Assembly: GCA_026770025.1 (NCBI GenBank)
Contig: JAMXDE010000011.1
Location: forward strand, 1,054,001 to 1,118,000
DNA: 64,000 bases
Direction of reading: 5' to 3'
Source of the DNA: Craspedostauros australis
Lineage: Eukaryota; Bacillariophyta; Bacillariophyceae; Mastogloiales; Achnanthaceae
This document shows positions 12,689 through 21,750 of this stretch, one piece after another. The first letter of the stretch is position 1. Every line of letters begins with the position of its first letter. The position numbers were made by a program, and so were the translations under genes. A model generated the notes under the pieces. The model was not told the origin of the DNA. It searched no databases and saw nothing but the letters and a program-made list of their open reading frames with translations.

Positions 12689-13316
12689 CTCTCGCGACCC
12701 CCTCTCGTCCACCCACCAACGGCTGCATCGCGGTGACGGCGATGTGCTTGGATTTTGTGGTGGATCACTGGTTGGTGCGGCGCAGTGATTGCCGTTGGAC
12801 GGCCATTGTGGCGTTTTTTGGTGTTCCGCCATTGTCATGTTGTTGTTTTTGGAGTCTGGCACTCTCAACCAGTCGGACATACTGGGGGATAAGGTAATTG
12901 CAAACACCTAACCAAATGCACGAAAAAAGCATGACACAAAACACTTCCGGAGTACCAATGCAACTCGACCATTCCGTCACGACGAAACGTGGCTGATGCT
13001 GCTTCACATCGTGCTGTGATTGGTGGTTCATGACGCAGCAGCCAGCCTGGTGACGTAGATGACGGATCAGACAGGCACAGGGTAGAATGGATGCAAACGC
13101 GCACTCACCGCTTCTCCCAAAACTCTACAACTAGCGCTATCGTGGACGGGGCGTTGGATGGTCTGATCGGAACACCTCAAAAAGAGACTAAACAATTCAA
13201 AATGGGAACAACGTCGCTGAAACGAAGAACAGCAAAGGGTTAAATTGGATCGATGTAGTCGTAGGCGAAAGGCTGAAACCCGAGAGAGATCGAAAATTGC
13301 GCATATCCATCGGTCC

Positions 13317-13393
13317 GTAAAACTTAAAATAGGATCTAACTCAAAAATGTTATGGTTAATTATTTGTATTAGACCTACAGGGATTACGAATAT
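13317..13393 (-). repeat. Inner half of the outer element's right terminal repeat
   Basis: Reverse complement of the inner part of 7414-7566, ending CGAATAT. The repeat continues at 19455 after the nested element. The terminal ATAT (13390-13393) is one copy of the target duplication made by the nested insertion. Confidence 0.88.
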
Positions 13394-13545
13394 GAGCCCG
13401 ATCAGTGAGTCGACCTGCACTCCGTTATTGGCGTCTATAAACTTTATCTTGGATATCCCAACCAAGCACATATTCGTAATCCTTGCAGGTCTAATACAAA
13501 TAATTAACCGATGGATTTTTTAGTTAGATCCTATTTTAAGTTTTA
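13394..13545 (+). repeat. Left terminal inverted repeat of inner transposon
   Basis: It begins GAGCCCGATCAGTGAG and ends near TTTTAAGTTTTAT. It matches the reverse complement of 19298-19450 with scattered differences, mainly around 13433-13450. Next to the outer element's repeat (13317-13393) it forms a larger inverted structure around the junction. Confidence 0.9.
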
Positions 13546-14073
13546 TGCATATTCAAAGGTTTTGTGAAGTCGTATGGGTCGATCCCCGTAAAATTCCTAG
13601 TTGTTTCGCAGAAAGTTCGATTATGTTCTCATGCATTTATCGTATGTCACCCAGTCATGGAATAGACGCCGGGATTGTCGTTCGTTTGGTACGCGTTAAA
13701 TACACGTTAGCATCTGCGACATGATCTCACATTTTGCTCGTCACAACACACATGACACAAAACACATCACACAAAACACATCACACATCCAACATCATCG
13801 CCATCCGCTCACAACTTCGGAAATCATCGCCACTCTTTCGCTCCATTTCACAACTTTCCTCGCCAATGCCATGCACACTCGCTGTTGTGTTCCATGCTTG
13901 TGCTCGCTCTAGTAGTGTAGTAGTAGTAGTAGTTGTTGGTGTTGGTGTTGGTGTTGTTGTCAACAAATGGTCGACCTTGCATTGTATGCTCTCCGTCGTC
14001 ACTTCGTCTCATACCAGTGCAGTTCATGACATCCAACCAAGTATCAACTATACCCTACACCAACAACTACAAC
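13546..14073. other. Inner transposon 5' leader
   Basis: It corresponds to 7567-8099. It keeps the tandem array of units like ACACAAAACACATC (about 13742-13785) and a short TAG run near 13912-13930 that changes into GTTGGT triplets. An open frame reaches upstream of 14074, but this part is repeat-derived and has no counterpart upstream of the ATG in the outer copy. Confidence 0.65.
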
Positions 14074-17000
14074 ATGCCTCTCTCCACCACCGCCAAGGCC
14101 AAGGATGCCAATCCCTCCCCCAGTAAGAAACCGCGTTCTACTTACCCTGTATCTGCTCCTCCTGTTGACTCCAAGGGAAACTTGCTCCCTACCGCGGAGC
14201 AACTGTTGCCTGACAAGCCGTCCGCTGCGTTGAGGAAGCCAACCACCATCACGCGAGTGATCGATGTGAAGCCGATGCTCGCGGCGGATGGCGGCCTCGT
14301 CCCGAACGGTACGCATGCGCACGCTCACGTGCTGCATGTGTTCGTTCACATCGTCGATGACAACGGAGGCGTCTTCGACGACTCCAACGTCAAGGTGCGA
14401 TCCGAGGGACGAGGTGTTGGCAATGGAACTTTGGTGAGTGTTATCTTGAACGCGCCACCCCTGCCTGCTGCAGCTGATGTTGCTCTGCCCGTTGAGCCTA
14501 CCCCGCCAGCAAGGCTTGCCCGGCGCTGCAATACTGTTGTTGCTGGTGGCTATGCAGATGCCTCTGGCGATAGCGACAGCACATACAACGACAACGGCAA
14601 GGAGGAACGGGCGCGTGCCAGCAGGAACAGGAGAGGAGGTCAGTTCGGGTTCGATCTGGAAGAGGCGGGAAACTGGAGGCGGCCTGCTGTGATTCGTGTG
14701 ATGGAGGAGCTCACGGATCACTTCGATGTCAACACGTTTACTTCCATGCCTCCCAAGGGATTCGTGCTTGGCTGCAATTGCGACAGGCACACATGGTGGA
14801 ATGTAACACGTGTGTGGGTCAACGTGGCTTCCGCGCTCTGGGGTGTCTTGCTCCCTCAGGAGGCTCTGCCAACTCGCCAGATGCAACAGGTGGTGGAGTT
14901 TGTTCGTGCTCGCGTGGACCTGCCACCGCCTAGCCTGGGTCCGAATCTATACACCCTATGTGTGAGGGGAGAAAAGACACTGGCCAACGCTGCTAGAGCT
15001 GTGCTTGCTACATCTACGTCATTCACAAATAGCTCTGCAATCCTGTCTCGCCACATGGAGAGTTTGCCGGAGGAACAACGTATTCGTGTCGATCCCGGAC
15101 GCGCTACAATGACCCGGAGTCAACTAACAACCTTGCGCCATGCCTTTGACATGTTCAGCTGTGGCAGACTCATCCCACCACGAGTTCTCCAATACCATGT
15201 GCGTGCTTGCGATCTGTCTGGCGTGGTGTCCTTCCTCATGACAACAACAACATATAAGGCAGGGCTGAGTCACACAGTACAGTATGGCGGCGTCAAATTT
15301 GAAAATGTTCCGGTGTTCGATCGTGGAAGCACCACCATCCGAGACTTATTCGGCATGTACTTGTCCACTACCAACAAGCCAGTGGGAAGGCCCGCCTTCA
15401 CCACCATTGCTAACCTACTCACACGCAAAAGCAAGATCAAGACGGGCCTTTCTTCCTTCGAGAGTTACTTCTGGATGGCCACGGAGAAACTCAAACAGGC
15501 AATTTCGCGCCTAGTAGACCTGCTGAAGGCTAAGTATGAAGCAGACGAGGAGGAACAAAACAATGCCAATGACGAGAGCAACAGCGACAGCGACAACGAC
15601 AAGCCAGATGACGTCATCTCTCCACATGTGCGCACAGCCAATTCTCTCTTGCATGCACTCGAACTGCTTGTTGTGTTCCTCAAATGGGAGTTCACCGCCT
15701 CCCACATGCAGCTTCAGTGTGACGATCCAATGCACTCGGCCGCGTTCGCTCTCACCACCAAAAAGGAGAAGAAGAAGGCAACATCCACACCAACCAACCA
15801 ACGCAAACCACGCACAAACAAGCACAAACGCAAGAAGAACACTCTCAAAAGCGACACGCCAACCATCACAATTGACATTCCTCCCACCACCACAACCGAA
15901 CAACCACGTAAAGTATGCAACCGTTGTGGCACAGCAATGCGATTTGTGAATGATCGTTTTGTCCCATTCGTCGAAATGCTTAAGGACAACGAACTCGCAG
16001 AACACAAGGACGAATTGCAATCAATGCTTGCGGCAGCGCCGGGATTCGCTGATGAAGTCATTAATTACATGGCTCACAAAGTGCGTGCAAAAGTTCAATT
16101 CGGACAAATCGCCTTTTATCAATCCGAACTCAACAACAAGCCTGAAAGAGCCTATGTGGTACTCGACCATAAGCAAAAAATTCTACCAACAGGCCAAGGC
16201 GAAGCCCAACAAGAATATTGGGGGAAGAAGGGAATGTCACTGATTGGGGCGATGGTCATCACGTGTCGCAATGCCATTTTTACTTATCGGTTCATCGACA
16301 TTGTGGTCGATGGAAGACCGACGCAAGACACTCTTCAAGTTGGTGGACTGCTTGACATCGTGCAAAAAAAGGTCAAAGACATTCTCCCATCCGTGACTGA
16401 AATCATCCTACAGAGCAATAACGCGTGTTGCTTCGCCAGTCACAAGCACATCGCGCTCATCACATCGGTACTCAACAAGAACCTTGTGACACGAAACGCG
16501 GCCAAAATCATCGCTTGGATCTACACGGAGGCCCAAACCGGTAAGAGCATGCTGGACACCCACTTCGCGTACATCACCCGTGTACTGCGAAAATACGTGC
16601 AAAGTGGACGTGACATCAAGACCCCGTTCCAAGTCTTCCTCGCGCTCCAAGCAGGTAACATCGCAGGTTCCACCACGGTACTGGTCAACGCAGAGACCCT
16701 CCAAGGCAACATCACCATGCTGCCTGGTGCACCAAAACGACGATTCCGTGCGAACGGGCAACAGGTACGTCAAACTCACGAGGTGAAGTATGATGATGAC
16801 CAGGCACGGTTGGTGGCTGCATCTGGTATCATGGAAGACGTTGTTGTGAAGAGCACTGAATGGGAAGGCTGGATCATCAACCAGCTGGGCGTTGCCGATG
16901 TTCACACACACAAGTCCGACAAGCTGCCGATAACGTCCGAATCGTTCAGGAAGACGGACAAGACGCGCAAAATGGGGCGCACCGCGGCAGAGAGCAAGGC

Positions 17001-17598
17001 GCTGGTGTTCGACAAGGCCATCCAAGACGGACAACAACACCTGTCATCCGATCACACCGCGAAGTTGCGCGACCAGACCGCAGAAACCGAACACCCGCCA
17101 CTCGCAGTCCAAGGCTGGGCCAGCAAAACTACGCGCAAACCAGCGGATCTGCCAGACTACATCACGGACAAATTGAAGGGCATCTGCGAAGCGTCCGCGA
17201 AGGACCCGAAGGACAGACCGTCCGAACATGAAGCACACGAACAATTGATGGCGGACGAAAAAGCAAAAACTGACTGGTACGTACAACTGCACGCAAATCC
17301 CATGCGTGTGAAAGCTTCACTGTCTGCAGCGTACAACGCCAAGCAACGCAAACAAAAGAAGGAGGCTGCCCTCATCAAGACAGACACCAACACAACAAGC
17401 AAAGCAACAGCAACAGCACCTGCACCTGCAATCGTGGCGACCCACAATGCGCCAGCTGCAACAGAGGAGGAACGAAGAGAAGAAGAGTTGCAGAGAGAGG
17501 AAGAGGAATGGGAGAATCAGAGGTGGTGTGATGCTCACACAATGAAGGTCCATGCAGAAAGTGAGGCTGTGTTGGGTGATGAGACGGAAATTTTGTGA
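14074..17598 (+). CDS. Full-length DDE-type transposase of inner copy
   Basis: An uninterrupted frame of 1,174 residues. The ATG at 14074 is chosen because it aligns with the start of the outer copy (8100), although the frame stays open to 13933. The core has Asp698 in VVLDHKQK, then LQSNN at about 780-784, and Glu819 and Asp828 in IYTEAQTGKSMLD. The outer copy has LQSDN at the second site, so the likely second catalytic Asp (codon 16417-16419, residue 782) is Asn here. If that Asp is catalytic, this long protein would be inactive. A CNRCG motif precedes the core. Basic and acidic low-complexity tails follow. The family resembles Sola-like transposases, not verified. Confidence 0.85.
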   Translation: MPLSTTAKAKDANPSPSKKPRSTYPVSAPPVDSKGNLLPTAEQLLPDKPSAALRKPTTITRVIDVKPMLAADGGLVPNGTHAHAHVLHVFVHIVDDNGGVFDDSNVKVRSEGRGVGNGTLVSVILNAPPLPAAADVALPVEPTPPARLARRCNTVVAGGYADASGDSDSTYNDNGKEERARASRNRRGGQFGFDLEEAGNWRRPAVIRVMEELTDHFDVNTFTSMPPKGFVLGCNCDRHTWWNVTRVWVNVASALWGVLLPQEALPTRQMQQVVEFVRARVDLPPPSLGPNLYTLCVRGEKTLANAARAVLATSTSFTNSSAILSRHMESLPEEQRIRVDPGRATMTRSQLTTLRHAFDMFSCGRLIPPRVLQYHVRACDLSGVVSFLMTTTTYKAGLSHTVQYGGVKFENVPVFDRGSTTIRDLFGMYLSTTNKPVGRPAFTTIANLLTRKSKIKTGLSSFESYFWMATEKLKQAISRLVDLLKAKYEADEEEQNNANDESNSDSDNDKPDDVISPHVRTANSLLHALELLVVFLKWEFTASHMQLQCDDPMHSAAFALTTKKEKKKATSTPTNQRKPRTNKHKRKKNTLKSDTPTITIDIPPTTTTEQPRKVCNRCGTAMRFVNDRFVPFVEMLKDNELAEHKDELQSMLAAAPGFADEVINYMAHKVRAKVQFGQIAFYQSELNNKPERAYVVLDHKQKILPTGQGEAQQEYWGKKGMSLIGAMVITCRNAIFTYRFIDIVVDGRPTQDTLQVGGLLDIVQKKVKDILPSVTEIILQSNNACCFASHKHIALITSVLNKNLVTRNAAKIIAWIYTEAQTGKSMLDTHFAYITRVLRKYVQSGRDIKTPFQVFLALQAGNIAGSTTVLVNAETLQGNITMLPGAPKRRFRANGQQVRQTHEVKYDDDQARLVAASGIMEDVVVKSTEWEGWIINQLGVADVHTHKSDKLPITSESFRKTDKTRKMGRTAAESKALVFDKAIQDGQQHLSSDHTAKLRDQTAETEHPPLAVQGWASKTTRKPADLPDYITDKLKGICEASAKDPKDRPSEHEAHEQLMADEKAKTDWYVQLHANPMRVKASLSAAYNAKQRKQKKEAALIKTDTNTTSKATATAPAPAIVATHNAPAATEEERREEELQREEEEWENQRWCDAHTMKVHAESEAVLGDETEIL

Positions 17599-17833
17599 GG
17601 GGTGTGCTTCGCCGCGATAACACGAGTTGTGGAGTTTTGTGGGTGCCTGGTCATGCTACTTAATCGAGTCTAGAGCCCATCCAAAAAACACATCCAAAAT
17701 CTGCTTACCATGCTATATCTCAACAAGACATCACTTACAATTGAAGCCAATCATCACGTTCAGACGCCTGACTATCTGTTAATCAGAATATTGAAGTTTA
17801 ATTGATATTGAAGCTGCTTTTATTTTCATGTTG

Positions 17834-17859
17834 ATCCACCACACAATTGTGTGGTGGAT
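17834..17859. repeat. Perfect 26-bp palindrome
   Basis: ATCCACCACACAA is followed directly by its reverse complement. The outer copy has the near-identical 11858-11881. Its place, 236 bases after the transposase stop, is the same in both copies. Confidence 0.8.
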
Positions 17860-18630
17860 TCAAAAAATTCTCGATCAAGCAATGTTGCCCTCCTCTCAGC
17901 ACCCATGATCATCATCATCATCCTGGTATTTTGGAAAACTGCGCACCACAATGGCTTGGTATAATCCCCATCTATCCACCCCATGAAGCTGGGCCACAGA
18001 TACCCACATGACATGGCCCAAAGTGTCCCTGCAGTGAAAAAGAACATTGTCAAAAAACCGATTGCAATCCGGATGCGGTATGGATACGGATCCATACCGC
18101 ATCCTTACGATCCTTGCAGCCCATCCACATGGTCCTCGTGCATTCTAACACTCCCTGGCGACACGCTGAAGCATCCAGAATGGGCTGGGAATGTGTGCAC
18201 CCAAAGATACAGCTCCATTTGGTGATGCCATTGGTTTTTGGGGGGCACCCACCAACAACAACCATTCGTCGGATATGGTGGGGTGCTGCCTCTTGTAGAC
18301 CGTCTCCGCGGCGCAAACTTCGCGAGGTGAATTTTCCATTGATTTCGCACGCATCTTGTATGGGTGGCTTGGCAATTGTGTGAGTTGGCGATGGTGCCCT
18401 GCACAGCCAAAGCCACATGATGGAAACCCCCACAACACACCGCGAAAATTGTTTGCCCTCCACCTTTTCCTCCGCGCGGACGGCTTCCCAGTCCTCCCCG
18501 AGCCTGAAACTTCGTGGACATCTTGGTTGGGGCCTCCCGGAGCCATCCTGTCCATCCATAGGCGTTGGCTTGGGCTGTGGATGGAGTACACCGGCCATAT
18601 GCAACGAGGCAATCTGGCGCGAAATTGTGA

Positions 18631-18668
18631 CGTTTGATCTGGGGCCTGCGACGGCCCCAAATCAAGCG
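18631..18668. repeat. GC-rich hairpin conserved between transposon copies
   Basis: Identical to 12651-12688 in the outer copy, with 16-base arms around the loop TGCGAC. Confidence 0.7.
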
Positions 18669-19297
18669 CACTCGCGGCCCCCTCTCGTCCACCCACCAAC
18701 GGTTGCATTGCGGTGACGGTGATGCGCTTGGATTTGTCATTGGACCGCTGGTTGGTGCGGCGCATTGATTGCCGTTGGACGGCCATTGTGGCGTTTTTTG
18801 GTGTTTTGCCATTGCCATGTTGTTGGTTTTTGGAGTTTGGCACTCTCAACCAGTCGGACATACTGGGGGATAAGGTAATTGCAAACACCTAGCCAAATGC
18901 GCGAAAGAAGCATGACACAAAACACTTCTGGAGTACCAATGCAACTCGACCATTCCGTCACGACGAAACGTTGCTGATGCTGCTTCACATCGTGCTATGA
19001 TTGGTGGTTCATGACGCAGCAGCCGGCCTGGTGACGTAGATGACGGATCAGACAAGCACAGGGTAGAATGGATGCAAATGCGCACTCGCCGCTTCTCCCA
19101 AAACTCTTCAACTAGCGCTATCGTGGACGGGGTGTTGGATGGTCTGATCGGAACACCTCAAAAAGAGACTAAACAATTCAAAATGGGAACAACCTTGCTG
19201 AAACGAAGAACAGCAAAGGGTTAAGTTGGGTCGATGTAGTCGTAGGCGCAAGGCTGAAACCCGAGAGAGATCGAAAATTGCGCATATCCATCGGTCC

Positions 19298-19450
19298 GTA
19301 AAACTTAAAATAGGATCTAACTCAAAAATGTAATGGTTAATTATTTGTATTAGACCTACAGGGATTACGAATATGTGCTTGGTTGGGATATCCAAGCTAA
19401 AATTTCTGGAGGCCAATAACGGAGTGCAGGTCGACTCACTGATCGGGCTC
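19298..19450 (-). repeat. Right terminal inverted repeat of inner transposon
   Basis: Reverse complement of 13394-13545, ending TCACTGATCGGGCTC. It is followed by the ATAT duplication at 19451-19454. Confidence 0.9.
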
Positions 19451-19454
19451 ATAT

Positions 19455-19529
19455 GTGCTTGGTTTGGACAACGGAGACAAAATCCAAGAGGTCCATTTCA
19501 AAGTGTTGGTCGACTCACTCGAGGGGCTC
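19455..19529 (-). repeat. Outer half of the outer element's right terminal repeat
   Basis: It contains GTGCTTGGTTTGG and GTCCATTTCAAAGTGTTGG, which pair with the left end at 7414-7490, and ends GGGGCTC. The outer target duplication GTAA follows at 19530-19533. Confidence 0.88.
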
Positions 19530-19533
19530 GTAA

Positions 19534-19737
19534 CACTCTTCCTCCCTTTCTTGGTTGCGTCCGGTTTGTTTGTGTGTGTCCATGTGTTGGTTGTGTCTTT
19601 CTCTCTGTCTCTCTTGGAAAGCCATCGCCTCACCTTCCTCCCCAGCAAACCTCCTGATTGATCATAGCCCAAGCAGATACTCTCGCTCTCCTCTCCTCTA
19701 CTCTGCGCTCCACTCTATTTCAGCTCGAACTATCACG
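19534..19737 (+). promoter_or_regulatory. Short upstream region of CHLM
   Basis: Only 204 bases separate the transposon edge from the CHLM start codon. The segment is pyrimidine rich. The rest of the original shared upstream region now lies on the far side of the transposon at 6865-7409. No defined promoter motif is recognised. Confidence 0.45.
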
Positions 19738-21191
19738 ATGAAGCAAGCTTGCGCAATCTCCCTCCTTCTCCTTTCTGGCGCCTCCGCCTTCGCTCCACTC
19801 GCCAACAGCAACACCAATGGCAGAGTCGCAGCCCCAGCCGATGTGATGCAGCTGGCATCCGCCGCGGATGACAAGACCGAGGTCCGCGAGTACTTCAACA
19901 CCGAGGGTTTCAACCGATGGAACAAGATTTACTCCGAATCCGATGAGATCAACTCCGTCCAGATGGACATCCGCACAGGTCACGACCAGACCATTCAGAA
20001 GATCCTCAACTGGATTGTGGACGACAACGACATCGCCGGAAAATCCGTCTGCGACTGCGGATGCGGTGTTGGCAGCCTCGCCATCCCTCTGGCACAGATG
20101 GGTGAGTTCGTCAAGTAACCAACCAGCGGGTGCTTCGTTCGCTTGCTTGTGCAACTTGCAGAGAATCCACTCTTTCGCTTGGCACATCTACCCACGAGTG
20201 TCTTCGGAGCGTCACAATAAGATACAAACTGAGCTGCAATGCACGAACCTCGCATCTGCAGCTGTTGCCTCACAAATATTTAGAAGTGGCATGGAGAAAA
20301 CAATGACTTCCTTTGCCAACTTGTCTTCATCTCACATCATGAATCTTTTTGCGTGTGCTCCACTCTGCCATTGTTTCCTGGACTGAATTTCGACATACTT
20401 TCATTACCATCTTGAATCAACGGGTAATGCCACTCTCATGTTGGAAACAATCGGATGCATCCAACCATCGATCCAATAATCGATCCGATTCATGGCGATG
20501 CATTCATGTGGACGAACACATCATCTCAACGTAACGGTCACATCAACGATCATTTCTGGCTGACAAATGGATCACAATCTAAAATTGGAAACGACTACGC
20601 CGATGGGGACACAATACACTCAAACAACAAAAACTAATGAATTCAATGGATGGATGGATGAACGAACGAACGAACGAACGAATGGCTGAATGAAAAACAT
20701 TTCAACAATCCATGCTGTCATACGACGTGACGTTCAATCTTTTCACAATGACAGGTGCCAAGATCTCCGCCAGCGACATCTCGGACTCCATGGCCAACGA
20801 GGCCGCACGACGTGCCGAGGAATTGGGCATCGATGCCGAATTCTACACCTCCGACTTGGAATCCGTCTCCGGAAAGTACAACACCGTCACTTGCGTCGAT
20901 GTTGCCATCCACTACCCAAGTGAGAAGATGGCGGAGATGATCGGACACCTTTGCGACCTCGCCGAGGACCGCGTCATCATCTCCTTCGCACCAAAGACAT
21001 GGTTCTACGTCTTCCTCAAGAAGGTCGGAGAGATGTTCCCAGGACCCTCCAAGACCACCCGCGCCTACCTTCACGACGAGGAGTTCGTCGTGGATACTCT
21101 CAAGAAGGCAGGATTCGAGGTCCAGAGAAATGACATGACCGCCACCAACTTCTACTTCTCGCGTCTGCTCGAGGCCAAGAAGACCCAGTGA
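19738..21191 (+). CDS. CHLM: Plastid magnesium-protoporphyrin IX methyltransferase
   Basis: Two exons, 19738-20101 and 20755-21191, separated by a 653-bp GT-AG intron, give 266 residues. Residues 1-20 are a signal peptide ending exactly in ASAFAP (15-20), the entry motif for secondary red plastids. The mature part has the CHLM signatures NTEGFNRW (54-61), VQMDIRTGHDQT (about 74-85), the SAM-binding loop VCDCGCGVGSLAIP (104-117) and ASDIS just after the intron. The enzyme transfers a methyl group from S-adenosylmethionine to magnesium-protoporphyrin IX, the step after magnesium chelatase in chlorophyll synthesis, in the plastid. The length fits the family. The intron splits the SAM domain at Gly122. 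It is transcribed away from miaB, from which the transposons now separate it. Confidence 0.95.
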
Positions 21192-21750
21192 ACAGCTCGT
21201 GCGTGAGGCAGAGTAAATCACTCTCGATGTGACCAAATCAGGGCTCTGCCGCCTTTCCACAAAACTTGCCGCGCCCGTGACATGCATGTGTTTCAAGCTC
21301 CAACCACAGTAATGGCTCAGAGTAATGCAACTTGCAACACACCTCAGGTTTGTCGAATTCAATGGGTAGCAGCTCAATACTTCCAGTATTCGTTGTAGGA
21401 GTTGAGTGGATGTGCGGATCGTCCTTTGTCCATTCAAGACTTTTGCATGTGTTCTTGTAGAAGTCGGGAAATGCGCACAACACGTTGGACATCATCTACT
21501 CCATTCTGCCTTGACGGCGTGATGCTATTTCACTCATATGAGGAGTAGCTCTTTGCTGATTGTAATACTGTTCTAATCTGTTTGAGATACACGCCGTACG
21601 TACTAGTGCCAGTACTTTTGCGAGCATCATCTAGCGCCAGAATTGTGCTTCATCAATTCCATCGTTCGTCCTTCAAGAGGTGCTGATGATGCATCATCAT
21701 CGGGCGCGTACGAACTGGAACGATACTATTCCAATCCATGCCTGCCCAGT
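21192..21750. other. Convergent intergenic region between CHLM and FEX
   Basis: It holds the 3' ends of two genes facing each other. Short open frames on both strands show no motifs. Confidence 0.5.

Larger units (their letters stand above)
11622..13316. other. Outer transposon 3' non-coding part
   Basis: About 1.7 kb between the transposase stop and the right repeat. It is closely similar to 17599-19297 in the inner copy. It contains two hairpin-forming sequences listed separately. Overlapping open frames exist on the minus strand (for example 12122-12907), but small insertions and deletions between the two copies shift the frame, which argues against coding. It may carry transposase-binding or replication signals. 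Confidence 0.6.
17599..19297. other. Inner transposon 3' non-coding part
   Basis: Counterpart of 11622-13316 with the same order of palindrome, hairpin and A/T-rich end. Minus-strand open frames (18105-18818, 18145-18888) do not match those of the outer copy in frame over their full length, so I do not call a second gene. Confidence 0.6.
13394..19450. mobile_element. Inner DNA transposon copy nested in the outer one
   Basis: A 6,057-bp element with about 152-bp terminal inverted repeats starting GAGCCCGATCAGTGAG, flanked by ATAT at 13390-13393 and 19451-19454. Removing it restores CGAATATGTGCTTGG, the sequence expected at that point of the family's own repeat. It carries a single open transposase frame (14074-17598) and the same 3' non-coding part as the outer copy. 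Coding regions of the two copies are similar throughout, with scattered substitutions and small indels, so they are related family members and not a recent exact duplication. The inner insertion is the younger event. Confidence 0.92.
7414..19529. mobile_element. Outer DNA transposon copy, interrupted by a second copy of the same family
   Basis: The ends are inverted repeats beginning GAGCC, and direct copies of GTAA flank the element at 7410-7413 and 19530-19533, indicating a 4-bp target site duplication. Without the inner insertion (13394-19450 plus one ATAT) the element is about 6,055 bp. Its terminal inverted repeats are about 153 bp: left 7414-7566, right split into 13317-13393 and 19455-19529. 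Its cargo is one DDE-type transposase frame (8100-11621) and a 1.7-kb non-coding 3' part. The 4-bp duplication and 5'-GAG terminus suggest the Sola group, but I could not search for it. The inner copy landed in its right inverted repeat. Confidence 0.9.

Noticed and set aside
12122-12907. Long minus-strand open frames in the transposon 3' part
   Set aside because: The corresponding frames in the second copy are shifted by indels, and no protein motif is visible.
13317-13545. An inverted repeat around an 80-bp segment that is reversed relative to 19376-19450, looking like an invertible switch
   Set aside because: Fully explained by nested insertion: the segment is the left end of the inner element, and its reversed form is that element's right end.
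13933-14073. Extended N-terminus of the inner transposase
   Set aside because: It encodes the GTT/GTG triplet repeat and has no counterpart in the outer copy, which starts at the position of 14074.
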